In this document: positions 15,001 to 27,564 of the stretch, piece after piece
How the letters are laid out: each line of letters opens with the position of its first letter
How positions within the stretch are numbered: position 1 is the stretch's first letter
Assembly: GCF_023343835.1 (NCBI RefSeq)
Contig: NC_064444.1
Coordinates: forward strand, 5,881,219 to 5,945,218
Reading direction: 5' to 3'
Source: Lagopus muta
Taxonomy: Eukaryota; Chordata; Aves; Galliformes; Phasianidae
Length of the DNA stretch: 64,000 nt
Notes under the pieces: generated by a model
Databases searched by the model: none
The model's input: only the letters and a program-made list of their open reading frames with translations
Told to the model about the DNA's origin: nothing
Made by a program: the position numbers and the translations under genes

Positions 15001-18000
15001 AGGATGGCCTAGATCTGCTGCCAAGTCAGATTTATCCTTTGAATTCAAACAGGAGAGCTTGCATCTGTATCTTCCTCTACTTCCTCTTCTGCTGAGGGTG
15101 GAAGGTCAGATCACAGTTTCAGGATAGCAATCAATACTGCATTAAAAGCAGCCTGGTTCTACACCTGGGAGTGTGAAATGTGAAAGAACTGGCTAGTAAT
15201 TCTGCCTTGTATCTGAGGAGTTAAGCAATGAAATTGAAGCGTTTACATGATTGTGGTAAATGACCAGTAATTTGTGCTCTAAACACTTGGAATAGGCAAT
15301 ATATAAAAACTAAACAGATGAGCAAATGGGCATATGGGCATAATGGCAGCCTCTAACAAATCTAAACCCACAAAAGAATTCATTCCAAGCAGATCTAACA
15401 GGCAGAGAAATTGGATTTATTACATATAGAAATGATAATATTTTGTTTTGTTTTGTTGTTTTTAAATACAGGAATCCTGTAAAATACACCAATTCAATTA
15501 ATCCAGGATACAGTTCATAATTTATGAAGTTGTTCTTCAAATTATTAATGTAATCTCATACAAGCCTGTACTGAAACTTACACTGAACGCACTGACTTGA
15601 GTAGTCTTCATTTTAAAGAAGTAATTGCTTCGCACAGCAGATCAGTCCCAGGGGAGTGCATGCTAATGCTCCGTTTCCTCACTCTATTTTTCCAGTTGCC
15701 ACTTAGCTACCCTTGAAAAAAATGTCATTTAAGTATATTTGTGACGGGACCTATTCTACCATTCTCTTACAGACATTCCAAACATCAGTTATAGAGTTTT
15801 GCAGTTAAATTTAAGCCACTTTCTCATCTGGGTATTTGCCCTACAGTAAGTCACGTGTTCTTGCAAACCTCTCACACTTCTGAGCTTTGATTTCTGTGTG
15901 TGTATAATCCTAAGTTTTTGAAGTTCATTGTCAGCTGACCTCACTATTTTAGCAATCAGTTCAGAAGGGCACATCCCCCTAGCTTTAGGCATTTATACCT
16001 CATAGGTACTATACAGTTTTATCTTGTTAACCGTTGAACTGCCCTGCTGTACAGTGTAACAGACCACTTAAACAGAAGTGTTAAGTGATAGCATATGACC
16101 AGCCTGGTTCTTGTTAGATCTTAATCTGCAACAGAGGAATGATAAGAGAATGCTTTGCAAGATACTAATTTCTTATCTATGTCTGATGAGAACTGTGAGC
16201 CAGAAGGCCCCTGCTATTTCTCCAGCCTACTTCACCTTCCAGGATGACAGCTGACAGTCAGTTTCTCTTACTTTCTCCCATCTCACCAGATAAAAAGAGA
16301 CAGGAAAACCAAAACACCCATTGCAGCTCCCATTCCAAACAGTCAAAATCAACAACCTGACCCTAGGAAACAAAAGTAAACACTATCTCCTCTTTCACAT
16401 CCACTTATCTGAGTGCTGCAGCAGGTCTTTCTTATTAAATGGAAGGCTACAATATGCAGTGTTACAAGCAGGTGGTGACTGTCCGTATTTCTCCTCCTGT
16501 TTCAGAGGGACAAGATGCTTCCCTACAGCCAGCTATCTTTCCTACCGTGAAGATCACACAACTCCCTCACCTTGTAGCTGAGTGGGAGGCAGAGTGCATT
16601 TTCTTTTTTTCTACATTATCTTCCGATACCCTTTGAAACTTCCAGAAGTAAGTAAATCACCTTAACTAGAACACCTGGTCAGACACCAGATGATACCATC
16701 ACATACTAAACATATCCCAGGCACAGATGGGAAAGCAGTTTGGTAGTTTCCTCCCTACCAGAAATATCTACAAACAAAAACAAGGCCACATAAATACATT
16801 GAGGCAACACAAAAATAAAGGTCCCTGAGAATTTTCCCTGAGTGCTTTCTGAAAAAGCTGCAGGATTCTCCTGAAGGGAGCTGGGGAGCCAGAACAAAGA
16901 ACCTCACAAAAGCTTTTTGAAGCAACAAGTTCTTTTTTTTTTTTTAAACTGCCTGAAGTGGCTAAAATAATGATCGTGTATAATGAGAAAAGAAAATTAC
17001 AAGCTTCTAGTCCCACAGGGAGCCTACTGTCTCATTAAAGTATTCTGGAATTTCTATGGCATTTAAAAACAAACTGGACAGGTTTTCTACATGGTGAAAA
17101 CGTTAATGGACCTGGTATCTGTTAAAGCCATAAGACACACACACACAAATTTCTTCCTGCAGTGACTTCAGTGTCAGTTTTCTGTTTTATTAGCAAAGCA
17201 CTTCATGAAAATAATTTGCTCGGTTGAGGCTGTTATATTTTTCAAAGGATTAACAGACAGAGTATAAGAGTGGTTTAAGGGGGAAGACGTGCCTTCAGCA
17301 CATTTCCTCTGAAATCTTCAGCAGAAAATCCCATCTGCAGAATGAGATTTTACCTGTAAGACCTACCAAGGAATGGGAAAAGCCTTTCCCCTCTGGCCCT
17401 AACGATACATGCTCTCCCCACCAAACCCAATAGCCTGCACAAGGCTCTGCCCCCGTGACACAGCCATCAGCATCCTGCCCTGCAGGCTAACCAGTGGATT
17501 TCCACTTCATCTGCAGCTCTCCCCACATCACACAGATCTACAATAATACTGCTCACTTTGACTGTTCCTCCTGCATCTCTGCTCTTTCCTCTGGAAGCTC
17601 TGTTATTTAACTTCTTCACAAGGGAAAAAAATGTGTTTTTTCTCTTGGGAGCCATACAGGACCTTCCCCTACTTTAGCTTCTCTCAGAAGAGGCCCACAA
17701 GCAGCACAACACAGGACTATCAGAAAAATGCTCACTGGGCATCTGCAACAGCAGAAAGGAAGAAAGGCAGCAGCACCTTAACTGGATAGCCCAGCACAGG
17801 GCTTGCCCAGTGAAGAAGACTGTGTGTAGGCTAGTAGAGTGTTAGCAGTGCTTAAGGAAGATAATTAAGAAATAACAGAGATGAGTGAAGCTAAAAAAAA
17901 AAAAAAAAAGAGAGAGAGAGAGAGAGAGAAAAAAAAAAAAAGAAAAATGTAGCAAGGACACTTTATCCTAATGCAGACAGTCTAGACAGTCTATTCTAAA

Positions 18001-21000
18001 AGTCCATTTTCTCTAAAGTTATGCATATGCACACACTCTTGGGTGTTTTGCTAATTCAGTATGCTCAGCCTGGGTCCATATAGAGTCAGCTGGGCTAGTG
18101 GCCTCACAGGTAAACACAGAGCCTTAAAGTCCTACCGAATATCCAGTTCCCTCAATGTGTGGCCTCCAGTTGTTTAAATTCCACATGACGAGATTTAATG
18201 TTATAGAACAATAAAGTCAGCCATAATGCTCTAGGTTGCACTGTGCTGAAACATAATAAGATTACAAATTCCATTCATTTACAGAAGTTTTTCAAGAGGA
18301 TCATTTACTGCAAGTAGGATTACTGTTAGCTAAAAATACTTTGTGCAGGGAACTGATGAATTTATTCCTTTGGTTACAGACTTCATTTACATGAGAATCT
18401 AAAAGAAGGCCTAAGGGCATAGAATCAGGGACAAGGTGTTTGGGGCTGCCTACCAGACACTTCAGCAGACAATAAAATATTAATTTAGCATAAATAAGGA
18501 ATGATAGTAAAACAGAGGAGGTACTCTAATTTAAAAGGTTGAGATCTGCTCATGTTCTAAGGTCATAAAATCTGTCTTATGGAAGAGGACTGCGTAATTT
18601 CCAACATAAACATATTTCCTTGTAGGTGTCTTAATATTTTATTCAAGAGAGATTTTTCCAAAGATATTTGAAGCAGTTAGTAACACCATGTGTGGGCTTC
18701 TCATGTCACTGTGTGCCCTGCTGTTCCACCCAATCCATTCAACCATTGCCTTGCCTATGCAGTGCAACGCCTCTTTACCAACAACCCAAAACATGGCATG
18801 CAGCAGCCCCCTCTGACTCAAATTCTGCATTTGTATGGCATTTTCCTCAGATTTGGCACAATAATATTTTCCACTGTTTTCAATCCCAACAGAGGAAAAA
18901 AGTACACTGCCTTTCACAAAGAAACATCACACCTGCACACCGTATCTGCAGGAATATTCCAGCAGGGCCATTTACTGCAAGGAGAATTACAGTTACCACG
19001 AGGACCTTATGCTGGGAGCTGATTCATTTAATACCTTCCTTACAGCCTTCTTTCACAGCCAACAAGTACAAAGTGCAGAAAGGCAGGGATACAAAGTTTG
19101 AGGTAACACTTTCTTGTTCATTTCTGAGTACCTCAAAAAGGCTTTTGGTGCTTTTTGGGGTAGGATTGATTTTCAGAGCATTTTTATTTCACCAAAAGCC
19201 TGCATCACTGTCCGACGTAGCTCCTGCACCACAATCCCTCATGTAGTAAAGACTGATGCCAAATCAAACTGCAGCACCTGGGTTACTTCAGTGACTTGCT
19301 AGGAAAGTAAGAAAAGCTCCAACTTACCACCCCACCTCCTGCAGAGTGAACCAGCACAGACATGCCCTCTCTTAGGTTAGCAACTTCAAAGAGCATCATG
19401 TAGGCAGTGACAAAGTTCATGGGAAATGCAGCAGCTTCAGAAAAACTCATGTCATCTGGGATCTTGTAGACGAACTCTGCCGGGGTACAAACCACTTCAG
19501 CCCATGCGTTGTAGTTTACAAAAGCCATGATTCTGTCTCCAATCTACAAACAAGAGCAACAAAAAAAAAAACATCGAGGATATGTGTGCAACTAAAACTG
19601 TAGGTAGGAAGTTCTAAGATCTGCACCTCTCTTGGTCAAGCTGTGGATGACAGATAATAAAGATAATGATGCTCCACAGCAGTACAGAACAGGCACATTT
19701 TGGTCTCCCGAGTACTTGTCATCACTTTGGCTTTGGGATATTGTGGGTTAGCTAAATGCTAAGGTACTGCTGACAGTTCTGAAAGGTTTATATCTCTCTT
19801 AGAATGAAAATACTGAAACAGAACCGTCATTCCAGTTTCACTGAGATGTCTCCTCTGAAATTCACATTCAAATTAGCAACGCATCACTGGTAAGCATTCT
19901 GTGGTTTCCTTTTGATGTTAGCAAAGTATATAAAATTTAAATCTGTTCAGATTAATTAGTGAGTATTATCACAGTCCTGTATCGTTGCAAACAGAACTGA
20001 CTACCAAAAAGAATGCAAAGGAGAGAGATCCTTCTTGGGAGTGACTTCTTAATAATAATAAAAATAATAATAATAATTAAAATCATATTTTCTATGAAAA
20101 TTATACAGAAGCATGTCAGATTGGGCCATCCTCACAACTATAGATCACACCTGTTACATCTGGGCTCAGCAGAAATCAGCTTTTGCTTTTGGTGGGAGGA
20201 AGAAGAGGCTGTTACTCTTTTACTCCCCCCACCCTCCACCCCCTCATTCCCCCCCCCCCCAAAATAAAAGGAGAGCTTTCTTTCAATATAAAGCATGTTT
20301 TTACACATCACTATCAAAACGGACTGCCACTCCATGTCATCATATCACACAATAATGCAATCACAGCCAGTGAAGACAATAAATAGCTGGCAATATCTCA
20401 ACTGTAAGATGGCCTGAGCACAACGCAACTTGAAGAGGACTTGAACTGGAGGGGATCTACAAAGGGAAAGGAGGTCAGAAAATATAGGGTGCAATCTCAG
20501 CCATTCCTGCAGTCATTACAAACAGAGGTAACAGCATACGCCAACAAGACAACGAGCATCTGGCATCCTTCTATTCAGTGCAAAAGTTCCATAAAGAAGC
20601 TGACAGAGCATTATTGCAGCTCCATCTTGGGACATTCCCCTGGTGATGGGTTCATACCTGTGCACAGCATTATTTCAAGTTTTAGATCTTCTTTGAGATT
20701 ACCTGAAACACCACCACAGCTACACTGACCATATGTATGAAGTAAAATACCTGGACTTGTTTAGATTTCAGGAAGTTCACCAGGCTTTATGGTCAGAACA
20801 AAGTCATAATCTTCAGAGGCCCAGTATATTCATTCAGGGGCAACGTTACTCAGACAAGAACCACATGTTGTAGCTTTATATGATGCCCTTTAAAAATAGC
20901 AGGAACATTTAAACTAAAAATGCTGATCTGTATCAGAAAACTTCCTATTGTCCTTTCATAAAATATTATTCCATGTGGACTACAGGTAACAGAATACTAG

Positions 21001-24000
21001 AGCTGAACAACTGAATCAGAAGAGTTTTTCAGATACTTAAGTTTCCATTCAGTTACTGTTTATCACAAAAACATTGAAAGATTATAATTTATTGCAAGGC
21101 AGAGACAAGGCAGGAGGGGGAAAATGGAGAAATGTCCTAAGAGAAGCTTATCACTGACACCCTACTGGAAACTAAATTGGCCATCTGTACTCAACAGAGA
21201 AATTCTGAAGTTTTTCCAGAACCACACAATTATTACTTTCAAATAAATTTTAGGTAACTGCCTTCTTAAGATCAAGATACAGTAAGAATTTAGAAACACA
21301 ATTATACTTGATGACATGATAGAGTCAGCAAATAGCTGATATATGTTTGACATGCATTAACTCATTTGTGTCCTATTTCAGAATTTTTTATATCTATTTT
21401 TACTTACATTAGTAAGTAACAGAGTACGAGATTGGAGGGAATTGAGGTGTTTAACATCAGTAATGAAAACAGTAAGTGGAACACAGCACTGTTTATACAC
21501 AATACACTGAAGAGTACGTAACGCCAACCATCTCTGATAGCTTTATTACACACATTAACTATCTGTCATTTATCATTACTCTGTTAGGCAAAACAGATTC
21601 TGATCACTCAAGAAGAAGTTAAGTCACATACCCAGAACCAAGGTCCCATTATTGTCTGCACTATATGAATGCACGCAGCTGTAAGAAACAATGCTTACCA
21701 TCAATGGGGCCTTGTTAGCTCAAGATCAAGAACTGGAACTAGCATCAGCAGCGCATGGGCTTCAAGGAATTGAACTACAATGACAGCAAACATGGCCAAT
21801 AAAACTTAACTCAGCTTCTTTTACTTTCCTAAAGCTCATCAGTTCCTACAAAACCACCTGGATGTGCGCACAGCACAGGTGACTTTTCAGGAAGGATCTG
21901 AAGATCACAGTGGTGGCTTTAGGTATTAATTGAAGAGGTCATTCTCATGCTTGGGAAGCAGAAGGAAAAATTGCCCTTTCAGATCTCAACATGGTAATGA
22001 AGGCTGCTGGCAAAGACATAACAGAAGGCAATAACAATCTCAGTGAAATGGTACTTTTTAGTCTTTTCCTGAAATTAAAGAGAATATTACCTCAAATCCT
22101 TTCACACTATCTCCAAGAGCTTCTACGATTCCAGAGCATTCAAAGCCAGGAACAAGTGGCGTCTTAGGGGGGTTGTCAATATTCCCCTGTCGCACCATCA
22201 AGTCAATAAAATTCAAACCACTGTAAAACACGAGGAAAAAAAAAACAAAATCAGAGTTATTGCCATACATCAAAGCAAAGGGGGAAATCTTGACCCGTGA
22301 GATGACAAAGACAGAAATCTTCATTAAAAACCTGGGCTCCACAGTGCAGAAGTGACCCAGCAGACATTCCCATCCTTCACATGTGGAGCAGACTGACTTT
22401 ACAGCAGTGCTGCACAGGCTGTGGGCAGAAGCACACAATGCAAGGCAACCACATCCATCCTTAAACAGAGCTCCAAAGCATTCCGGCTGCTTAGGAGTCA
22501 CATGTAAAAATTCACAGGGACCATTTCAAATTCATAACAGGGAAACATCATGTTTTCCATTAAGGCACCACTAGCTGGCAAATAAAACCAGGTCAATTTA
22601 ACAAAGAGAAGAACCCTCAAATACTGTAGGTGTTTTGGTCCAAAAGTACTCTGATGGAACTGTCCTAAATTCAGAAGTGACTCCAAGAATGAATCTTGCG
22701 TTCATCTCAGGTAGGAGTCCAAACTGTGATGAGAACTTGATCAGTTTTAGATACGCCATTATTTTACAACTATTCCTCCTGAACCACTTTTACACAGTCT
22801 TACAATGATTATTGAGGTCTTTGGAATCCTCAGGGCTGTTGCTCAGGATGTTTGCAATTCCCCCCTGTAGCCTGAGCTTTACAAAAAATCTTGAAGCACC
22901 TTTGCTTTATCTTTTGTATGCCATCCAGTTTTATTTAATAAAATGCAGTTTCCAAGGCAGACTCCAATACAAAATGAAACAAGAAAAACAACTACTGTTG
23001 GGCCAAGGTTTATCCCCTATGTGTACATACTGATTCCTGGAACAAAAGCCATACACACAGTTAAAACTTCTAGCACTTATAGCAACACTCTAACAGTATG
23101 CTTCAGCATTAATCCACCCTTGTAAAACACAGCTCTGTGTTTATTATTAGCTGGAATTGCTGCATACTTACTCCCCCATGTCTATGAAGCTATGCACACT
23201 GCCAGTCCTACTCATGTGATATGATGCCAACAACTGCTCTGATACATAAAATTACTGATGTGTACAAGAATTTATGAGATGGAGCTTTAGTCAGACACTA
23301 ATCAAGACGCTCACAGACTGAACAGACCCAACAAACAAAAAGACAGAAGAGACACACAGCACAAACATGAAGACAAGAGAGCATTCATGAGATGTAGGTC
23401 AATGGGAAAAAAAATAATAAATAAATAAATAAAAAACACCAAATGTAAATATTTGTAATTGAGGTACACAGTTTAAAAATGACCTGAGCCCATCGCCTTT
23501 AGCTCCAAAACTAGAATTACTGATTATTTTTGGAAAACATAGCTATAACAACCAAGCTTGACCAACTCGGGAGGAAAATTAAAAAACAAAAACCACAAAC
23601 ACACCCCATACACATATACACAAAGCTCATCAAGGGTAGGAGGGTTGGGGCACAGTTGGGTTGGGAGCTTTGAAATCATTTTGGAAAGACCACTTCTTAT
23701 CCAGCGGCCAAGGCCAACCCCGCGTTGCCACTGAGAAGTTGATACACGAAACAGAAATTCTGAACAACAAAATGCCTGTGAAGCACTCAGCATGTGAAAA
23801 GGAAAATAAATAAATAAATAAAGATGACAACAACAAAACAAACACACAAAAAACCCCACAAAACAACCATAACCAAACAACTAAGCAATCACCGTTAGTT
23901 TCCTATGGGCCTACGTGCTTTCATGTCCCTGTTACTCTCATTTATGCATTCGGTTTCATTCCTCTGCATCCTCTCATATAAATGAGTTGCTATAAGCCAG

Positions 24001-27000
24001 ATTTGAACAAGCCCTATCCACAACAAAGCTGAAAGTACAACTGGATATATGATAAAACCAGCAAATTACTATCATTTTTAATCATACGGAGAGCTCAAAA
24101 CCAAGTAGCTATCTTAGTAACTATCTCCAGGACATCTAACCTTGTCAAATCCTTCACTGAAATTCAATCTGCAGCAGATAAAGGAAAAGGGAATTTGGCT
24201 GCAAAGAATATCGTAAAAAAACGTCAGAGATTCTAGAGAATAACCACCATTCATCCCTTGTATCAGCATGAACCAGCATAGCCTCTTCTGGTGTGCAGTA
24301 AAAGAAAGTGACTGCTGTATTTCCTGTACACTCATACTCAAAAGGAAAAGAGTAAATTCTAAGTGACCCAATGAGGAACAGCGCACAGCTTCCTGCAGTC
24401 ACGTGCTCTACATCCTAAATCAAAAGCTGTATGCACATGGAGATAGGGAAGCACATAAATCAGGCTGACAGAGGCTCTGCAAGGAGCTCTCAGCAAAGCA
24501 GCAAGGACAGTGGTGCGAGCTACACAGACTGCCTTACACGTCCATCTCCAAACCCACTGTTCACCAAAATTGAATTATCTTCAAATCTGACTTTCTAAGA
24601 CTGCAATGCTTTGCCATAATAGCTTTGAAGCTCTTGAATATTCACTTCTGTTATTGAGGTTTAACTTTGCTGTGTTTTTTTTAAACTACGGAAACTCCTG
24701 TGGGTGCAGTGTTCTATCATCTTCTTTCATCATCGGATCAGCAGTGGTCACTTAGGTTCTCTTTGCTCTGATCCACGCACTGCAGGACGCCCAGCACTTC
24801 CACTACAAAACATCAGATCACGCTGACCAACGTCAGCACTCTGGTTTGGACAGGAGCTGCTTTTGATCTTTCTTATTTCACTGTAAGATTCCACTGATAT
24901 TAAACACTGAAGTCATTGCAATACAACAGAGCAAAGAAGAGCACTGAGTTCTAGGTTCTTAAGTCTCCTTTTACGCCAGCAAGTAAATTGCCTGAAAATC
25001 ACATGCTTTTCATCCGGAAACAGCCACAGCACATGATCAAGACTCCTTTTACAAAGGAAATTGATACACTGCCTCCTACTCTGTGGATTTCGTTTACTTG
25101 CTCTCAATTTTTAAGTGCTGCTATCTCAAAACCACCGGGTCAGAAGGATCACTTCTGCTTCACTCCTCATGACGCACATGTATAACGGCACAAGGAAGAA
25201 ATAATTATAACAGAGCAAAGAAAAATAAAAGGAGGTAATTGCAGGACACCACTCCTTACTCACACATCTTATCTGAAATGTCCGTCTGGGATTGCTCGAG
25301 CTATTTGTCTCATCTATCGAACAACATGTCCACTAATATTTTGTAGGCAGCAAGTGGCAGTAAAAACAAACAGAGCAATTTCAGCTGCTCTGTCATTATC
25401 AACCAAAAATTATTTCAGGAGATATGCAGAAGCTGTGACTCAGCTTGGACATCAATGGCTGCTCCATCCATTACTCACAGAATGAGGCTAACACATGACT
25501 CATCACAACTGAGACATTTTCAATTGGATCACTGATGTGCCAGGCCTTCAGAAGGATAAGTCAACATGCTAACAGCAACATACCCTCCATCACCTCTATT
25601 TACAGTGCCATGCTACAAAATACACACGCAGAAATAATTTAACTGCCTTTACTATCTGTATTATTTATCATGCATACACATACTGCCTTAAAATAATGAT
25701 TAATTTTCTCCACAAGTTAACTCTGCCATGAAAGTCAACTGCAGATCTGTTCCACTAAGCATTATTTGGCAACAATACGACCTAGAGGAAGCTCATCTTT
25801 GACATGCTCAGCACTGGGTGCATTAACAGGTGGATGCCACACAGGGAAAACCAACAGTTACTTCTGTTGCTCGGTTTCCAAGACTAGACCACAAGCCATC
25901 GTTGTCACCTTGACAAATCTTCTCTATTTACAATGAAGAAGATCAGACGAGTTGATTTTGCCTTATTTGGAAGCAAACTTTGGTGACCTGAGCACATGTC
26001 AGCCCTACAGCCATGCCCAGACAAGCAGACCACGCAGAGGGACTCAGCCGGCATGAACGACAGCTGTGACAGCATGCAGAGCTGCGTGGTCTGAGCAGAT
26101 CCACCAATGCCATAAACAGCAATCCTGGAACTCACACAGCTCACTACAGCACTAGAGCACAGCACAGTATCTCTATTTATTGGAAGAAAAAAAAAGGCCC
26201 TTCACAGGAAGCTTGCTATTTGAGATCTATTCCTTTGATGGAAATGGAGTTCATGCAGACACTGAAGATAGGTGCAAATTCCTCAAGCATACAAAGGAAT
26301 ATGTTTGCATGTGCTTAGAATATGTAAGCTTTTGCAGGATAACTTTTGTTAACAGCTTAGAAGCATCACTAAGAAAACAACAGGACCTGTTCCTCAGTAG
26401 AATAACAGCCCCCGATAGCAGAACGAGCTACCCAAGAGCTAAATGGGCTACCATTACTTCTTCTAACCTGAACTTCTTGCATTTCTCATCAAAGCCATTA
26501 AGAGTCAAACAATTAAACAACACTCAGTCACAGTTATCGTTCCCTGTTCAGGTCTATGGATCTCACTTCTTGTGGGTGATACTTTGGGGTTGTTGGGGCG
26601 GAATTCCTCCCCACAACCCTTACGATCCCCTGGTGCCAGCACCTCCCAGGCTGCAATATCCTTTAAGTCCCCGGGGAGCTCCAGATCTAAGGCACATGCA
26701 CAGGGCACCCATCCACAGGGTGATTGCCCACACCGAGCTGCCCTGCGACACAGCTCAGCCTTCCTCTGTGTTCGCCTTCGGGAAGCATCATGCCGCCCAA
26801 CTGAACAGGACAGCAGGCGGCCAATCTGTGCAGGAAGGCCCTCTCGTTGTCTCCTGCCACTTGAAAAGAAAAAAACAAATAATTCTATTTTCATACAGGA
26901 ACACGTGCACCGAGAAGTGGCTCCCTAGGAAGCACGATCTGCTTCAGCTGTCTGGAGAAAACAGAAAAGCCGTCTAGGAAAGCCGGCAGACCGCTAAGCG

Positions 27001-27564
27001 GGCAGGGAACGCGCCGTGCCGGCAGCCAGCAGCGGGACCGGCGGACCGAGCACCGCAGGGACCGAAAGCACACAGCAAAACCAAACCCTGAACGCGGGCG
27101 GACGCGGTTTTTCCCCGTGTCTCCCTGACGGCACCACGAAAATCGATGATTTTTGTCTCGGCGCCGCTCCTGACAGCGCACCCGCACCTCCGCTCCCCGC
27201 TGGATGCCGGGCACAGGCGGCGGCCGGCGGAAGCCACAAGTGGGGAAGTTCCCCCGCCAGGGACCCGCCGGCCCCGGCCCCACCCGGCACTGAGCCCCGC
27301 GCGCCCCCGCCCCGGCAGAGAGGCGATACTGGACCAGGCTTTCACGCGGATCTTCAGCTCCCCTTCCTGCGGCTCCGGCATGGCTTTCTTGGACACGCGC
27401 AGCTTGTTGAGCCCCCCGAAGGCGGACAGCACCACGGCTCTCATCTCCTTGGTGTCCGCCGCCCGCAGGCTGCCGCCCGCGCTGCTTTCGGCGGCCTCCT
27501 TGCCGCCCTCCTTCTCGATCATCTGCTCCGTCTCCTCCGCTCGCTGCGCTCCTTCCTTGGCCAT
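5902..27564 (-). CDS. VAT1L: VAT1L, vesicle amine transport protein 1-like (3' end beyond the window)
   Basis: Seven coding exons join in frame: 27564-27335, 22220-22091, 19543-19328, 8804-8662, 7845-7742, 6662-6607, 6096-5902 (residues 1-358; human protein about 419). The translation follows human VAT1L closely throughout. VAT1L is a zinc-free member of the medium-chain dehydrogenase/reductase (quinone oxidoreductase-like) family. The GroES-like part is in exons 1-3 and the NAD(P)-binding Rossmann part starts at the AGGGVGQA motif formed across the exon 3/4 junction (about residues 188-195). The precise reaction is not established. In mammals it is best known as a neuronal marker. The start is a GCCATGG Kozak inside a CpG island. 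The final exons (human residues about 359-419, acidic tail) were looked for in 1-5900 and not found, so intron 7 runs off the left edge. Introns 2 (19544-22090), 4 (7846-8661), 5 (6663-7741) and 6 (6097-6606) hold no other gene I recognise. Confidence 0.97.
6607..6662 (-). CDS. VAT1L: VAT1L coding exon 6
   Basis: A 56-nt micro-exon giving SSNVVTGETKSFFSFAKS. Acceptor ctttacag, donor TCA|gtaagt. Human has Met where this sequence has the first Val of the VV pair. The exon is too short to stand out as an open frame and was found by matching splice sites to the family sequence. Confidence 0.95.
7742..7845 (-). CDS. VAT1L: VAT1L coding exon 5
   Basis: Completes Arg240 and encodes ISAEGVDIVLDCLCG through LLKPLGTYILYG. 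This is the VDIVLDC strand and GxY turn common to MDR Rossmann domains. Acceptor ttttttcag, donor TATG|gtgagt. Confidence 0.97.
8662..8804 (-). CDS. VAT1L: VAT1L coding exon 4
   Basis: Residues 193-239 plus two bases of Arg240. It starts GQAVAQLCS, completing the glycine-rich loop, and continues through VTVFGTASSFKHEAIKD, the strand that normally contacts the NADP phosphate. Acceptor tgcttgcag, donor AAAAG|gtattt. Confidence 0.97.
11833..11863. repeat. perfect 13-bp inverted repeat with 5-nt loop
   Basis: AAAAGTAATTATC, loop atata, then its exact complement GATAATTACTTTT. The stem is AT-rich. It lies 124 bp left of the mariner relic in VAT1L intron 3. RNA from either strand could fold it into a hairpin; no function can be assigned. 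Confidence 0.8.
11987..12225. mobile_element. Galluhop-type mariner short derivative in VAT1L intron 3
   Basis: The left end tgctccaaaagtaatgtctc pairs as an imperfect terminal inverted repeat with the complement of the right end, tgctctgtatgtaatgcctt. The inside (gtttccatggaaa, gtgctctttatacctgttg, caaaaatgcacagctaatgg) is familiar from chicken Galluhop mariner copies. At about 240 bp it cannot encode transposase and is an internally deleted, inactive copy. Confidence 0.85.
17893..17947. repeat. poly(A)-(GA)n-poly(A) purine tract
   Basis: A run of about 17 A is followed by about ten GA units, then 12 or more A. A pure 50-base purine strand of this type is prone to slippage and to triplex formation. 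Confidence 0.95.
18302..18390 (+). repeat. diverged duplicated segment, copy A
   Basis: Begins catttactgcaagtaggatt. It aligns almost without gaps to 18969-19055 at roughly 70% identity by eye, with weaker similarity on both sides. No known element was recognised. Confidence 0.5.
18969..19055 (+). repeat. diverged duplicated segment, copy B
   Basis: Begins catttactgcaaggagaatt and ends near ccttacagccttctttcaca, matching copy A 667 bp to the left in the same orientation. It is either an old tandem duplication or two copies of an unrecognised ancient repeat. Confidence 0.5.
19328..19543 (-). CDS. VAT1L: VAT1L coding exon 3
   Basis: 72 codons, residues 121-192, from IGDRIMAFVNYNAW through PMNFVTAYMMLF to VLVHSAGGGV. 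It carries the linker into the Rossmann domain and the first half of the glycine-rich dinucleotide-binding motif. Acceptor ttgtttgtag, donor GTG|gtaagt. Confidence 0.97.
20051..20078. repeat. (AAT)n microsatellite
   Basis: Imperfect AAT repeats with one interruption, in VAT1L intron 2. Confidence 0.9.
20225..20260 (-). repeat. C-rich tract, G-quadruplex motif on the minus strand
   Basis: Plus-strand C runs of 6, 3, 5 and 12 (20225-20230, 20232-20234, 20239-20243, 20249-20260) are separated by 1, 4 and 5 bases. On the minus strand, which is the VAT1L sense strand, this fits the standard G3+N1-7 quadruplex pattern. It lies in intron 2. Confidence 0.85.
22091..22220 (-). CDS. VAT1L: VAT1L coding exon 2
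   Basis: Encodes residues 77-120, including GLNFIDLMVRQG, the PGFECSG turn typical of quinone oxidoreductase-like proteins, and the end of the segment at KGFE. The acceptor is gttttacag|T and the donor GAG|gtaata. 130 nt restores phase 0. Confidence 0.97.
22221..27334 (-). other. VAT1L intron 1
   Basis: 5.1 kb with two AAAT microsatellites. The region 26530-26980 is moderately GC-rich and open on both strands (265 codons plus, 129 codons minus), which I read as compositional bias next to the CpG island. Confidence 0.8.
23407..23436. repeat. (AAAT)n microsatellite
   Basis: Several AAAT units flanked by A runs, in VAT1L intron 1. A second short AAAT tract lies at 23803-23822 in the same intron. 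Confidence 0.9.

Larger units (their letters stand above)
8805..19327 (-). other. VAT1L intron 3
   Basis: 10.5 kb, the largest complete intron. It holds the hairpin, the mariner relic, the GA/A tract and the duplicated segment listed separately. A 130-codon frame at 13052-13444 and a 192-codon frame at 18668-19246 (plus strand) show no recognisable domain and no supporting splice pattern. Confidence 0.8.

Noticed and set aside
18668..19246. 192-codon plus-strand frame in VAT1L intron 3
   Set aside because: Composition is not protein-like and no homologue was recognised; part of it overlaps the duplicated segment.
26180..26977. 265-codon plus-strand frame in VAT1L intron 1
   Set aside because: No recognisable domain or splice support; an antisense frame is also open, as expected from base composition.
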